Source: Phaffia rhodozyma
Lineage: Eukaryota; Basidiomycota; Tremellomycetes; Cystofilobasidiales; Mrakiaceae
Length of the DNA: 64,000 bases
Assembly (NCBI GenBank): GCA_014706385.1
Contig: JACGZH010000009.1
Span: 682,001-746,000, forward strand
Direction of reading: 5' to 3'
The notes under the pieces: model-generated
What the model saw: only the letters and a program-made list of their open reading frames with translations
The model's database searches: none
What the model was told of the DNA's origin: nothing
In this document: positions 47,026 through 61,116 of the stretch, piece after piece
Layout: every line of letters starts with the position of its first letter
Position numbering within the stretch: the first letter of the stretch is position 1
Made by a program: the position numbers and the translations under genes

Positions 47026-50000
47026 CTAGTTGCCACTCGTGCCGTCCGCTGCATCCTCGCTGAGATGATTGCTCTCATCCGTTGCCAGTATCTCCTTCAG
47101 TCTTTCTCTGAGGTCAACTCCGCTCTCGACCGCTTGATCAATGTCCAACTCGAGAAACGCTCGACAACAACCTTCTGCGGCAACCAGGTCACTTAGAATT
47201 GAGTAGAGAGACAGACAGAGAAAGCGACAAGCACATCATTCTTCCACTCAGCTTGGTTCACACAGATCGCTCTTGGGTTGAATTGACATAGAACACATAC
47301 GCTTTCTCTTGTGGCTCGAACATCAGCGTTTGAAGAGGGAGATATTCAAATCGGGAGATATATGCCCTAGAAGTTCCAAGAACAGACTTTCTAATAATCA
47401 ACGACTTGCTCGTTCACATGGTTGGTCAGTGAAGGCAACTAGTTCTTACTCCACTTGTCTAGTTCTCTCGATCACCTTCAGCGGAATTCCTTGAGATTGT
47501 GCGCAATCTGCAGCGTATGACTTCAAGCATAGTGTAGGAGTCAAACTGAACAGAAGCAGAGCAAGGAAAAAAAAACAAGAGAAACACGACGTCAAGATTT
47601 GCGCGCAAAACTTGCGTTTTGGTCGACTAATGAATTTTCCTACCGATAAAGGTAGGTGATTGGTTTATGTGTCCGTCGATCATCAATATCGTCCTGGACG
47701 ATCACATCCTGTGTTGAAAGCGAAAGGAAGATACTCAACCTCTCCGTGCATTCAGACTGCTCGAATCACATCATACTGACCATCGAAGCAAACAATACTG
47801 GAAGGTTTGCAGGCAAGAGCTTGTTGGTGAACAGTTCGTGAAAATGTGTCGTGATGATTGTTTTTGGACAGGCTTGACCTCGGTTAAGTAGATGCATGAT
47901 GACTCCAGCCAGAAGGCCTGCCCCATCGGTTGAAACTGTTCCTTTCCCAAACCTGAAATAGAAGAAGGGTGTAAGCTATCGTGTGTGATTTTCATCATAA
48001 AAAGCGAAGCGCGCTCACTCGTCTGCGATGATCAAACTCCGAGCGGTCGAATTGCGAAGCGCATAACTTATCTGAGATAGATCAATCATGAACGACGATT
48101 GCAGCTGCATAGAGATGGATCAAGAAATGGTGCTTCAACATATTTCCGAGAAAGGACTCTTGATATGATAACATAAATGAGCATACCTTGGACACGCTCT
48201 CTTTGGTCGATAGTCGGGTGAAGACTAGATGTCGTGAAACACAAAATGAGGTCGAGATCAAGTTACAAAGCGCTCAAGCATCACTTACTCTTGTCGCAGA
48301 GACCGATAGTCGCCTCTCGGCAGGGCACAAAACTAAAGAGAAATTGTCATCTCGAGCCGAATACATATCAATGCAGGTTCTTGAGACGGAAGCGAGAAAG
48401 TCTTACCATCCGATATGAGCCCTGTAAAAACCATCATTAACGGCATCAACAAAGGTTCCTGTCGTAGACAGAGTGTTCAACGAACGTACATGTATGTGAT
48501 CAGGGCAACTGATTTTGCATAGATTGACTTCCCACCTACGGTGTGAAATGATCAGCTTTCAAATGCTTTGCCAGACCTCAGGAAATGTCACACTTACTAG
48601 CATTTGGGCCTGTTAGAATCATGACACTCTTCAGAATATCCTCGTCCGAGTCTATATCATTCAGCGGTTTCGTTTGCCAATCGAATCCACGGCCTCCACA
48701 AAGAAGGGTCGAGTTTGGGACAAAATTGTCTTCGACAAGCTCCTTTTGAATTTACATATAACCTCTCAGACTTTGAACATGCGATTCATCGAATTTGAGT
48801 GGAAACACCATCAACTAACTTGCAGGGGATGCCTGTTCAAAATTCGAGCTCCATCAGAACGGTCGAGTACGTCATATCGAGGAAGATCATTCGGGCCTAC
48901 ATACCTTCCGTCCTTGATCTCAAGAATATTCTCTTCCGTCATGGTCGGGCGCTTAAGCTCGAAAGTTGTCGCAGCTGACGCAAAAGCGATACAACTGGGA
49001 TCAAAATGAAGAGATAGTAAATGATCCTGTGATGGATGACATATTGTCCAAGTATCTCACCAATCCAGCTCTGAGCAACACTGTACGGCCTTCTCGATCA
49101 AAGATGAGCTTTCAAGAACAAATTCCGCCAGATCAAATAAAATCTCGACTGGAAAAGAGAATTTCCTATAGCGTCAATTTAATAGACAGTAGGAGGAGAA
49201 AATCCGATCAAGCCTAAATACCCACCCTCACGGTCAGCAATCTTGCTATCAATATCCCCAAAGTGGCTGTCAAGGTCGCGCATCTGGAAAAGAATCCAAG
49301 GTTGAGTACCAATGTCAATACCTGAGCACAAGATGTATATTTCGATGCGAACGACTTACCTGTGGTGTTTTAAAATAGTATCTCTCACTGATGCCATAGA
49401 CGAACGGAGGTCAGCTTAAATCTCAACACAGTCGTCCTGCGCCAGCCTAGGCTCACTCTGTGAAGAACTGTGACAAATTAGGCAAATCATTTGAGTTGGA
49501 TTATCCGCACAGCAGATGTCATAGTAGCGGCGAACCTGGTACTCCCAATCAGCTAACACTTTGGATTCTTCACCATCAGGGTCCCAAGGCCTGACCAAGT
49601 TTACAGCAACCTGAAATCCTAGCTGTGGAAAATAGGTCACATGAAAATTCTTGACAATCTGTCGATCAAGATCTTGGCCTAACGTTTTGGCCACTTGCAT
49701 CTATGGGCAACCGATGAGAGCAAAGTATTGCGGTAAACGCAGGCGTCAAGAAGTTTATGCTTGATCTGGATGGTTTGATTGATGTGAGAAGGATACGTAC
49801 CAAGAACGAATCCAATCCAGCATACTGATGCTTCCAGTCGTCTAGCTCAGCGTCCAAACCTCCTTTACAACATACTCTATCTCCACCGATGTTGATAGTT
49901 TCGTCCCAATCAATCTTTCTCAGATGAAGAAATATTTGTGAGCAATTATTAACAAAAGGTATGATATCGCCGTCAAGACTCTTGTTACATACGACTTCGT

Positions 50001-52201
50001 TGAGCCTCGAGCCGATAGAAGAGAACAACTCTGTGTCGAGGCTTTCTTTGACCTACATAACCTGTAGCGCGTGAGTAAATCCCGTTCGAACAATCATGCT
50101 CTGGGATAGAATCGATCATACCAGCTTCAGGATATTCTTCGAATGAGAACCCACGAGCGCCAAACAACCCTCTCCTAATAAAGATACATAGAAAGGACAA
50201 ATAGATTAAGATTCAGTTATATAGCGTAGAAACACAATCATGTCATCAGTTGAACTTACTCAATTGAACCGCTTTGAAGCAAAACTGTGCAAAACCAGAT
50301 TCTCGATCAGGGGGCATCTTTTCATTTTTCAGAATCATCAAGTGCGCTCACCTCAAGCAAGAGCTTCCAATCCTTCCACTTCGTGATGCCTTGCCTCATC
50401 CGTTTCAAGATCGCCAGCACGTTACCCATTCCTTTCAGAAGGCCCTTGATCCCATCTACACCTACGGTGTTTTCTGGGTGATGAAAAACCCCCACAGCAT
50501 CATGACGCGCTTTGATATCTTTCAGTGACAATAACGGGCGTAGAAGCCACGATTGAAGAAGCTTTTGTCCAAGAGGCGTGTATGTCGTATTCAAGATGGC
50601 TGACAAATAAAATCAAAGCATGTATCTGCGCATGTTCAGAACTCTCATGAACAGATCATCCAGTACAGAGCCAGACATATTCACTTACCATAGAGAGATA
50701 GACCTTCTTTAGTTGCAGAGGAGTGAGTGTATGCGTGGGACTCATGCTCAAATATCCCCAGAGATCTGTTCATGAAATGAAGAGAATCGCTCCTTGATTA
50801 GATGACGCATGAATGCGCGCTTGAAGAGATCACATGTTCTTACGAGAGAGTATCAGCACTGATCTGCATAAACTCGACTCTGGAGTAAAAAAAAAGGCAG
50901 ATATAACAGATATCATGGTTAAATACTCATAAAAAACAGAAGTAGAAAGATTGTCAAGACAGACGGTGTAACTGTCTCGATACCGCTAACGCTTATGGAA
51001 CCATTGTCCTCTCGTGGAAGGTCACCGATAGCTCTTTTTTTGGCCATCCATGTCAACAGAGCGCCACAAGCTGAGATCTAAAATCATATGTTGATACCTA
51101 CCTTGTCAATTGAAGGCATGGCTTACATGGGATAAGAAAACAATTGCATGGTTGAACTCACCGAAAGAGTCTTTCCGAAATCCAACATACCCGCCAAGAC
51201 AAGCTCCATCCGCTTCGACCTATGATCATATTCCATGTCATCATCGACTTGGTCACCCCCGTGAGAAAAGGTGTAACTTTCGGGGTTTTCTGGAAACACA
51301 TTTTCTGGAGAGAGAGATCTGTTTTGGGATGTTGCGCGCATGATCGAGCTAGGAAGACTTAGCGAGATGAGTTTGTTCTTCGATTTAATGTATTGAAAAT
51401 CTGGAAAAGGCGCGATCAAACCGCAACCACCGACCCAGAGATGATAAATCGTCAGACATTATCACTTCAATCAAGCGCAAATTCTGAAAACTTGCCTTTC
51501 TGTGGTTGGATCTCAAACTTAACATTTTGCGCGATAGCGTACGCCTTGAGCTGCTCGACTAACACGTCTTCCGCGCCAGAATTTACAAGGATCATCTGAG
51601 GATGTATTTGATGGAGTACTAGATTCATGAAACCCGTAAAGAAACCCCTCTAGTTAACTTAATCTAGAGTTAAATGATAAGATACACAGTTTCTTTACCA
51701 AGATCGATTGTATCGAAATGAGAAGAGTCGGTGACATCTTCCATTATATAGAGCTTGTCTGTCACTAGATCGATGTATGCAGCGGCCACCTTCGAATGAG
51801 CGTTACATACAACCAGGGTCGTCTAGTATGGTATCACGTCAAATCATATTAGTCAAAATACCAGTTTGAGAGCAAATGAGAGAAAAAGAAGAAGAGGGTT
51901 GTATGCGCACTTCGACTTGAGATCCTTCACTCTCACTCTCACTCTCGTTATCCTCATCACCTTCCCTACTTTCGGTCTCATCGATCTCTTCAAGTTTCTT
52001 TCCATCTCTTCCTAATGGTGTCTTCGGACGCTTGACGGTTCTCTCTTTCTTAGACGCGCTTGGCTTGACAGGACGTTTTGACCTGATTGATGGTGTAGAT
52101 TTTCGACTCTGACCAGGCGTCCCCACGGTAGAGATAGACCTAGAGTGGCTAGCCGTACGAGCAGGGGTAGTTGTACGTGTGGTGTCTGTGAGCATGTTCA
52201 T
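47026..52201 (-). CDS. MSH5: Meiotic MutS homologue MSH5
   Basis: MutS-family ATPase that, with MSH4, stabilises meiotic recombination intermediates and promotes crossovers rather than repairing mismatches. The start at 52201 gives MNMLTDTTRTTTPARTASHS and a basic/acidic disordered head. Core parts follow: KVAAAYIDLVTDKLYIMED (about 51790), MELVLAGMLDFGKTL, SLGIFEHESHAYTHS, YTPLGQKLLQSWLLRPLLSL (about 50560) and QMRDLDSHFGDIDSKIADRE (about 49280). The ATPase has FVPNSTLLCGGRGFDW, ILTGPNASGKSIYAKSVALI (Walker A, 48620-48510), AHIGCFVPCREATIGLCDK, SLIIADEFGKGTVSTDGAGL (Walker B, about 48020) and TIITTHFHELF. The C-terminus ends at 47026 after CCRAFLELDIDQAVESG. STDGAGL and the RDLDxxFGD motif point to MSH5 rather than MSH4. 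Very many exons (probably over 20). Confidence 0.93.
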
Positions 52202-52845
52202 CGTAAGAGAACCTAGAAAGGATGCTTGAAGACGATAGAAAGAGGCAGGTCAGGCTAGAAATAGGATACAGGTTGATGTTCCAAGGAGTAGAGTGCATGA
52301 AAAGTCTAGGTCAACCACAGATGAGACAAGCTTTCGGGGTGGGAGAACAAATTTGTCCTGTCCTGTCAGTCCTATCTCCTTTCTTCCGTTTGTCGAGCGT
52401 TATCGAGATCAGTCACATCTAGATTTATACCTGCGTCAGATGCATCGTTCGAGAAATCTCACAACGATAATCACTCGTCATTGTCCACCTTCATTCATCA
52501 AGAATGAGGATGAAGAGTAAATAAATGATCTAGAGAGATTGGAAGGAGGCAGATGGATGAAAATTGGGGCCACTCTATGGGGCTTGTATGTATGGGTTGG
52601 ACGTGGATAGAGTCAATAAACTATAAGGTAGCTTCGAAGCGTACAACATGATTTGGTGTGTATGTATATGTGTCGATGGGAAAAGTTTGACTGTATGGAT
52701 AAAAAGATGAATGAAACTACACAAAAAGGCGTGAAAAATGTGAACGATTTCCGGAGGGTAAGAGCGATACTATACGTTGCGAGATTTAAGAAACAAGAAC
52801 AGCGTAAAGAGAATGGATTAACGATCAACGAGAGTCCATGTACTT
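52202..52845. other. Intergenic region upstream of MSH5
   Basis: 644 bp between two minus-strand genes, holding the MSH5 promoter and the 3' end of the next gene. No meiotic URS1-like element was recognised by eye and no gene is supported. Confidence 0.45.
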
Positions 52846-55800
52846 CTAATCGTTGCCGGCGTTGACAAGACCAAGACGTCGCAAGACACGAGAATGAGTT
52901 TTACTGCGTTCGAGCTCCACAATCGCGCTAGCCTCCGCCTGTAACAGACACCAATTAAAACCAAGTAGAGAAGAGGATAGGTCAATAAACGAACTGACCG
53001 AAATGGCCAATGATCCGAATACCGTCTCCAAGCAGAATGAAGAGTACGTACCCGATCTCTACGGGAAGCCGCTAACTCTTCCTTCGCGATCAACTGCAAT
53101 ACATCCTCTCTCGACCCACTACGCTGACTGTTTGATCGACCTCGATGATCGGTAGATCGTTGGGGAGAACCAGTCGTGGTAAACACATCATCCGACGGAG
53201 CCGCGTTCGTGGTCCTCGAAAGTGAAAAGTGTCGGATAGGTCTATGACTAGAAGAAGTACTCGTCTTTCGTCTAGGTATGTGCAACGTTCTGGCTCTAGC
53301 TCTGTTGAACCGAATGGGCGAAATCTTCGGGCTTGACATCGGGCCCGGGCGGGTCGGACTTTGTGGTTCATTACTAAAAGTGACGCTTGGAATGGACAGG
53401 AGAGCTGTTGGCGAGACAGGAAGAGCATTCAGTTCTCTCGATGTCGGAGACGAAGCTACTCCTGAAGGAGACGGCGGGCTATACGAAGCGTTCATCCCTG
53501 TGTTTGACCGAACGGATACCTTTCGGCCCAACTCCATTTCTTCTTCGGCTTCATCGTCGTCTAGGTGTTGTTTGATGACGGCAGAAATCTCCTCAATAAT
53601 CTCGTCTCGTTCTTCGATGATCGTTGGGCAGAACTCCCCATTTTCATTCATAGCCCATATGCCTAGATGGCCGGAGCCACCGTGTGAACTCTCGAATGCT
53701 TGGTTGACTTTATCATCAAGAAGAGAGAGAAAAATTATGCTCAACGATGAGCAGTGATTTATTGACCTGAACTGAAGAAGAGGTACGGAACTCACTCTCG
53801 ACGGTATCATCTAAATCAAGCGTTCGGAGCGGATGTCTAGGTAACCACAACAAAGTTTCCAGTGGTCTTGAATAGGAAGGTTGATATCCGTAGAGTCTCG
53901 AGTCGATAGGACGGTCAGTCCAAGGAAGCGGGCCAGCTCGAGGGGTGACTTTGAGAGCTGGTCGTGTCCGGACGTCTGCACCTTGATCAACCTCATTGTC
54001 AGGTTTGTCTTTTTTCACCTCCCTTATCTTTGATTCTTGTTTGTTGTTTCCGCTTGGAGGAACACCAGACTGACAGCCCGAATCGGTCGAGACACGATTT
54101 GAAGAATGGGATGAAGGCTCCCTGTTTCCATCGCTTTCCGAATAATTCGCATTTCTCTTACCGTTCCCGATTTCGCCCGAATAATGAGCATCGAATCGGG
54201 AAAGGATTGGTGCGATCAGCAATCGGGAAGGCACAGAGAGGACACGTTCCGTCCAAGGAGCTGATCGTCTAATCGAAGACATTTCGAATGGAAGTGGCTT
54301 CCTGGCTAGAGGGAACGGTAGAAGGACCGAGCCACGCGATGGAAGAGTAGACACATTCCGTCCGGTCAGCGGGTTGGGAGGATTATTGTCTGGTACAAAG
54401 CCCAGTCTATCCGGAGCGCTTGCGGCGGAAGGAGGATAGGTGTAAGTTCCATCGTTCTCGTTCCCGCCGTTGTTCGAGGCAGTGACAGGAGCCGGTGTAA
54501 GAGCATTACCAGCAACGGGAGTTGCCGAGTAGGGTGAAGTCTCAAGAGAAATCCTGGATGGAACACAAGGTAATGGATACCCTTGGGACACATGGTGTAA
54601 TCCTTCTGCCTCCGAGATTCTGAGCACTCTGAATCGACTCTTGAGGGCTCTTGTCAATCTATCAATCGCATTTTACGTCCCAGGAAATAACCAATGAAGA
54701 TCGCTCAGTATGTCGTGTTGAAATGAATAGCACAGAAAAGCAAGGGATTGAGAAAAAAAACGAAACGAACATAATTTTTGACGCAAGCGTGATCACAATC
54801 AAAACACATGTCAACCCAATGAGACTATAAGAACATGGGCAGGAAAAGATTGTCGGGATACCACGACAAGATTGTCAGACCTGAATCAAGAAAACGCTGA
54901 AAATGACCACGATTAAAAATAAATAAATAAATGAATGAGAACATACGCGCTCTTCTTCAGGATGACCATCATGGCCATGAACACAATCTGTACCCGGACA
55001 CAAAGAAGACATCTCAGTGAATTGGATGAAGAATCGATGAGTGAATGATGAAACTCACTTGAGCCACTGAATTTTCAAAGACAACAAGAACATACATATC
55101 AGTCAAAACATCTCCAATATTCGAAATATAACCTCAATAGTCGATATGAAGATAAACATAAAAAGCGAGAGTTCCAAAATGATACAACTTACAAGCATGA
55201 CCGTCCAATGTGTACCGAACGAATCGGATGACTGGCCTCTGACCCTGGGTCTCGTATTGATGCTTTCAGGATAGGAAAAGGGGCGAGCCAGTTCCGACGA
55301 AGACAATGGATGTACATGGAGAAGATGAAATCAGTCTGCCACTGAACAAAAGAAGAATAGGTTCATTGGATAAGAAAAGAAAGGAAGCGACTCACCTGAT
55401 ACACATGGATCATCTGGTTCTTAAAGATGGGCAAGGCTACAGCAAAATAGACGAAACCAAAAGGCAACACCAACGGGTTGCTAGCATCGAGAGATAGAAC
55501 GATTTCGGGCTCGGGCTGTGTCAGGAAGGCAGGTACTGATGACAAAAACTACCAGTACAAATCACCAGACGAAGAGCTTACAGGATAGCAAAGAGAACGG
55601 TAATTGAAAGACAGCTTGAAGATAATCCAGTGGGATGGTTTCAACCAGATGATAAGCAAAGCAGCTCGCAGACTAATCTCCAGCTTTTCTTTGCGCTAAC
55701 TTACAGGATATGGAGGGGTTTCCAATACGCGTCGCCTTTTGGTGAGAAAAGGGAAACAAGGAAGGTCAAATTGTTAGCGTTGTTAGAGTCTATCAAACCC

Positions 55801-58800
55801 GGTCCAGGGAAGAATAGATAGATGGAAAGAAGAAGAAGACATACTGAAGAATCTAGGTTCTGTACCAGAGCTTCTTCTTCTGGGCACCTGAGCTTTCCTA
55901 AGCCCAAAGTAAGTGATCAATGGTAGACCAAGCAACATGTATTCAATCATCGAATGCAACGCTGTCTGTACGATCAACCAGCCCGCGAAGAACGGGGCAG
56001 CTTGGGGGAAAGTAGAAGCGATGACACGCAGGAGGTTGATGGGCGTGAAATTCTTTCGGAAGGACGTAACGAATGCTTCAAGGGAAGCCACTCCGACGCA
56101 AAAGCTAGAGGTCGTCACGAGTCAATGTTGATCAGATAAATGCGCTGACTTTCAAGTAGTCACTCACAAGATCACAACGTTACACATCAGGAACCTAAAT
56201 AAACCCCCAAAGGAAGAGAACGACAAGAAAGGTGAGGAGAAATCAGTTGCAATCAATTGTTGAATCAAAATGCGAAACCACAAAGACTAACCGATAATAT
56301 CTAGAAAGCATAATGTTGTGCATTTGAGACTTTGTCACGATCGTCTCCGCGTTCCTCGAGATTAAGAACAATAACAATGGGATCAACAACGTCAACCCGG
56401 AGACAAGCAGCGTTGGTAGAAGCGAGGTGATGATCGTTGCCGCTTTGGGGTATTTATCCAGGACATCTTGGAGATGAGGAATAATTGTTGCTATGTTTTT
56501 CACTGAAACCAGACCGGCGAAGAGAGTGATAGGAATCTGTTGTAGAAATTGTTCCATCGTTTCGTCAGAATTGTTTTGGCAGTTGATAGAACGACAACCA
56601 GAGACCATGTATGAAACAGAGGAGAAAGCAAAATGACTCACGATCCAGAAGATGATGAAGGCCCAGACTAGAATCACGTTGAACCGACAGAAAGGAAATA
56701 AACGATAACAAGATCTGTAATCAGCTATCAACTATTAACCTAGAAAAAGAGGATTAACACCTACCTCCGATAGCTACAACCCAGCCCTTGACGTACTCTG
56801 TCCTGTACCTCGCCGTCATGAGCCGAAGCTAGATCATAGAGTTTTTACGGAAGTCATCAAACCAAACAGACAGTCCAAGCTATTATTTAGTAAAAACGGA
56901 GATAGGATACACGGAAAAAGAGAAAGAAAGAAATGCGCCAGGACGACTAGAATTAAAAAAGAAGAAAGATGGTACTGACCCATTCGAGGTCTCTGTAATC
57001 CGGCGCCGGACTAAGATTACAAGCTAATGCTCTCTTTGGATGACTCTTCATCTTTTTCAACACTCCTCTGGCAAGTTCTGGGCTTCTAAACGTAACGAAA
57101 GCGGTAGATGCGGCAGAAAAAGTGTCTATCGGTTGAGATCGGTGTTCCTCGATGAGAGAGGAAAGCAGACCGAGTTTGGGAGTCAGATAGTTTATCAACG
57201 GTGGATTGTGCTTTCTAAGCGCATAGGCGGTTAACGAGGAATAGTAAAGTGGTTGATATGGATCCAACAGGGAACGCGGAAGAGAGTGGAGAACCTGAGA
57301 TGTAACGATAAGAATTAAGACGATTCAGATCAATCGGACTATCAAGGACAAAACAAAAACAACTGATGGAGACATGACTTTGAAACTTACTTCCCAAATC
57401 GTCGGCATGTTTTCCTCCTTTTCCTCCCCCTCTCTCTCCTCTTGCAAACCGGACGACTGGTCATTCAGATTCTCCATTGAGCCAGATGTTCTACCTTGTG
57501 AGCTTTCAGTCTGGTCCTCAGCTTCGTCAACGAACCTCCGAAGCTTCTCAACCAGAAAGTTTAGCCTTTCCCGTTCGTCCATTCCCTCGACTTCGTCCTC
57601 TCTGTCTACATCATATTTCTTTGAATTACCCTTCTCTATAGAGGGTAGATCGGCAACCTCGTCCGCTCTCTTTTCGTTATGCCCTTCCGGCTTGTATTTA
57701 CCCCCAATCTCAGCCGTCTGATGAGGTATCCACAGGGGTACGCCACCGAAGTGACGACCGAGCCAACGACCGTTCCAAGCCGACCCTTTGAGCTCCTTGA
57801 TGACCGCTGTCATGACGTTGTTAATCAACTTGACATGCGCTTCTTCTAACCGTTTCAATACGTCCGCCCTTCTCTCTCTGAGTTTCTCTAGCTCGAGAAG
57901 CCGACGGACAATGACGACCTCGGTGATAGGTTCTGCTTCTTGTTCTTCTACCAGCCGCCGTTCAATATCGAGAGAACAGGTCGCTTGAGCGGGATCGGTG
58001 CCAAAAAAGGACACCCTCTGGTTACTTCTATTGACAAGTATATCGTTCCGGTCGAGCCCCTGTTGAAAGTACGTCCGGAGTACCTCTGGATCTCTCATAT
58101 CGGGTGGAACGTTAGATACCATGAGCGTTCGGAATCGCCAACCCCTCGGACCAAGATTTTCTATCAATTTTTGATCTGGTGTGACGAGCGGCGCGGAAAA
58201 ATACATGTCAGATTGTAGAACAGACCGGGTGGGGTGGAGGGACTGGGCGGACAGGTCCGGTGCGATGGAGGTCGTAGGATCTGTCTGGCTCATGTTATTG
58301 CCATCGTAACTTGGAACCGATGGGGGAGAACAGGAAGGAGACTTTGGTGGATAGGCGGATCGTTCAGCTGCTTGAAGATCGGCTTCGATGTTGATCCTTC
58401 GGTCTGTGATTGAATTAAAGCCAGCCAAACACCGATCAGTATTTGCACCATGTAGAGAGACGAGAAGAAGAAGAAGAAGAAGAAGGAGAAAAGAAGAAAC
58501 AAAGGCAAGGACAAAGGCTTACATCTAAGACAACCCCAGGAAAACCAGAGAAGAATAGCGACCCAAGTGACCATAAGCCAAAGCAAAATGCTCAAATGAA
58601 CCCAGAGATACTTTTGAGCGGTCACGCTTAAGATCAGACTGGAAAGCGACGCTCTGAGCATACTCGTTCGTGAGACGTTGGAAGGAGCATACACCAAGTG
58701 AATCCTATTAAGCGAGCACAGGTGGGCGACAAAGAGAGGAAGAAAGGAACAGTACGCGCAAAAGAATTAAAGAGTAAAGGGAGAAGAATCAGTCGATGAG

Positions 58801-59569
58801 AATTGTACACGCTCTAGATCATCAAAAGGGAAAACATACGGGAGGAGGATAGGTAGGGTTGTGAGAATATGAATCAACAGGAAGTAGACTGTGAATTTTA
58901 GAGAAAAATAGTAATTGTCAACCTAATGCCAAGGGGATCTGAATTGAAAGATAGAATCTTGACTAACAGCAAGCACGGAGAAATCGAACATGAACGGTAT
59001 GATCCATGCCGATAAGTGCGGGCAGTCTATCCTCTGGAAACTTGTGGGCTTGCCAGAGCGACATGAGAGGACCCCTTGGATGCATCGGGGACGGAATCTT
59101 GGACCATGCTCTAGCCTGGTACAGGCTGGTGAGGAGCAAGGCAGAGAAAGCTCAAACAAGTCAGAGAATCGGAAAACACGAATAGAAAGGAAGGATGGAC
59201 CGAGAGAGACTTACTATCCAAACTCCCAGCTGTCTCTGCTGGAAATGTTCCCAGATCGATCATCTTTCCCTAGTCTACCACGACGCCTTCTCCGTCCCCT
59301 CATGATCTCTGTACTAAGCCCGCATATGCCTGGGATGGAGAAAGGGAGGATATTAGGCTTGATATGATCAGACTAGATATGCTGTACTATCCACTTAAGC
59401 AAAAGGGCATACCTGTGACTGCGAGAGCGACATACAGGTTGGTCAATAGGCCAGAGTACTCTCTGTATTGGGAGATAGCAACGTTAGGGTTAAGGCCGAA
59501 TGAATGCCTATCGGAGAAAATACGCGACGGCACTCACTCTGTCCACTGCCTGTCTTGGATGGTCGCCAT
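52846..59569 (-). CDS. CSC1/OSCA/TMEM63-type channel (paralogue 2, long C-terminal tail)
   Basis: Second member of the stress-gated cation channel family. The start at 59569 gives MATIQDRQWTE, then YSGLLTNLYVALAVTGICGL (TM), then the family motif YLYQARAWSKIPSPMHPRGP with FPEDRLPALIGMDHTVHVRF (about 59110-58990). Helices near 58650-58540 follow. The cytosolic domain has FRTLMVSNVPPDMRDPEVLR (about 58130), ALSRVEEQ-like VEEQEAEPITEVVIVRRLLE, and DTFSAASTAFVTFRSPELAR (about 57130). Then come ACNLSPAPDYRDLEW and the 7-TM core (FAGLVSVKNIATIIPHLQDV, SGLTLLIPLLLFLISRNAET, PFFAGWLIVQTALHSMIEYM, SNPLVLPFGFVYFAVALPIF). Downstream is a long hydrophilic, Ser/Pro/Arg-rich tail (about 54650-52850) ending RRLGLVNAGND. 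Compared with paralogue 1 at 6673 it has a much longer tail and an acidic insert in the cytosolic domain. More than 15 exons. Confidence 0.92.
54916..54936. repeat. (AAAT)n microsatellite in an intron of the channel gene
   Basis: A short tetranucleotide run, aaataaataaataaatgaatg, inside the minus-strand channel gene between coding exons. Confidence 0.85.
58464..58486. repeat. (AAG)n microsatellite in an intron of the channel gene
   Basis: About seven AAG units (pyrimidine-rich CTT in the gene's direction) between two coding exons, probably serving as, or lying next to, a polypyrimidine tract. Confidence 0.85.
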
Positions 59570-60406
59570 GGGCTGCAGGTAGGTGCGGATGAGTTGAGTT
59601 AAAATAAGTGAGCGAACAACCTGGTGTGCTCTATATGCAAATGACACCTAGGGAAGCAGGAGAAGGAAATAGAGAAAGCCAGAAGTGTTTCTGGACAAGA
59701 AGAAAGTAATGGGTTTGTTTGGGTATTGAATCATTCGATGAACAGGGTCAATATTTGTGGGGCTCCTAAGAGGGCGGGTCAACAAGGGGAAGACGGTGAA
59801 TGCTTAATTTATATATGTGATTAGGTAAACATCATCTTGATTAGGTAAGGTTGAGTGTTGAAACGAATGTGGTATCCTGTGAGGGGCGTGAGCTGTACCT
59901 GTGATGGAGAAGACTACGAGCTGTATAACCCACAATGACTGCTAGGATTGGTAGTGTGGAATTTAGGCTCTGACTAGGATGGCTGAGAACAGGAGCGCAA
60001 GAAAATGATATTAATATATCAAGATGGAACACAAGGACAGATAATAGAGAGCAATGATAAAGATAGCAAGGAAACTAACAAAAGATCCTGGCTGGAAAAG
60101 GTCATGCTATAGAGGGCAAAGGAAGCCCCTCGTATACCTGATCCTCAGACTACAGAGATACTACTTGCAGACGATGAGCTAAGAAATTACACTGCGTTGG
60201 CGGGTTGCACGGAAGGATTGTATCACAGGGTTGCACGGAAGAAGGAACCATGGGATGCGATAGGGGCACATGCGTTGTACGACTACATACTTGGAAGTTA
60301 ATGCTTTGCAAGAGAAGTAGCAATAACGGCAAGGGACCTGTAACCTATAGGTTCCAGGCATGTAGCACCCAGGTCACATTCCTAACAGCACATCAGAGCT
60401 GCGAAC
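59570..60406. other. Intergenic region between channel gene and retroelement
   Basis: 837 bp. The left half is presumably the promoter of the minus-strand channel gene. Around 60208 and 60230 the string TTGCACGGAAG occurs twice, 23 bp apart. Open frames here are short and featureless. Sequence from about 60100 may already belong to older repeat material. Confidence 0.4.
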
Positions 60407-60721
60407 CTCGACCCGTTTACCTGGCTATTATTTTCGAAAATTCTTTCTCTTCCATGCATTCTTGTGTGGAGAATCATATACTTTATTATCCTGATACTCA
60501 CCCAGCTGTGTCGAGGCTTCGGTATAGTATTTAAGGAATGCTTCCTCGTCCAATCCTGATATCGGAATTCGAGCACGAGTCTTTGTCATTTCCATCTTGC
60601 CATCTAAGCCCTTGTATACCTTCTTGCGTGCAACCCTATCCTCTTCGTTTGCGGTTCATCAATCTACACCTCCTGTTTAGGATTCTTTATTCGGCCATCT
60701 CTGCCGCAAAAAGCATCCGAT

Positions 60722-61113
60722 ATGTCCAACGCAACGAACTCCACCAGGATCGCTCAATTGGAAGCCAAAGTCCTAGCCCTCCAATCCGAATTAGCCGAAC
60801 GGTCGAACGAACCTACGATCTCCGCGCCTCCACTTTTTGACGGACGAGATCCGAGCGCATGTAGAGAGTTTTCTGTCTCTGCACGCTCAATTTCACGGTT
60901 TATCCACGCAAGTTCCCTACCGAGGAATCTAAAATATACTACGCCATAAACCACCTCCGGGGACCCGCATTCAAACTGGTCCAGCCCTATATGAAGAGCC
61001 AAGGCGCGTTCACGAAACCTGACTGGATGAAAGACTTTAGACAATTCGAAGCACGTCTCAACACCTCGTTCGGCCTCGTTAACGAGACATATTCAGCTTC
61101 ACGACAGATCTAA
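60722..61113 (+). pseudogene. Gag N-terminal part, disrupted
   Basis: From the ATG at 60722 the frame reads MSNATNSTRIAQLEAKVLAL and then a Pro-Leu-Phe-Asp-Gly-type entry into the capsid region, as in Ty3/Gypsy Gag proteins. Homology then shifts frame around 60870-60890. The later frame gives capsid-like wording such as KIYYAINHLRGPAFKLVQPY, and an in-frame TAA stands at 61111-61113. So at least one frameshift and one nonsense codon break this part. Confidence 0.75.
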
Positions 61114-61116
61114 TAT

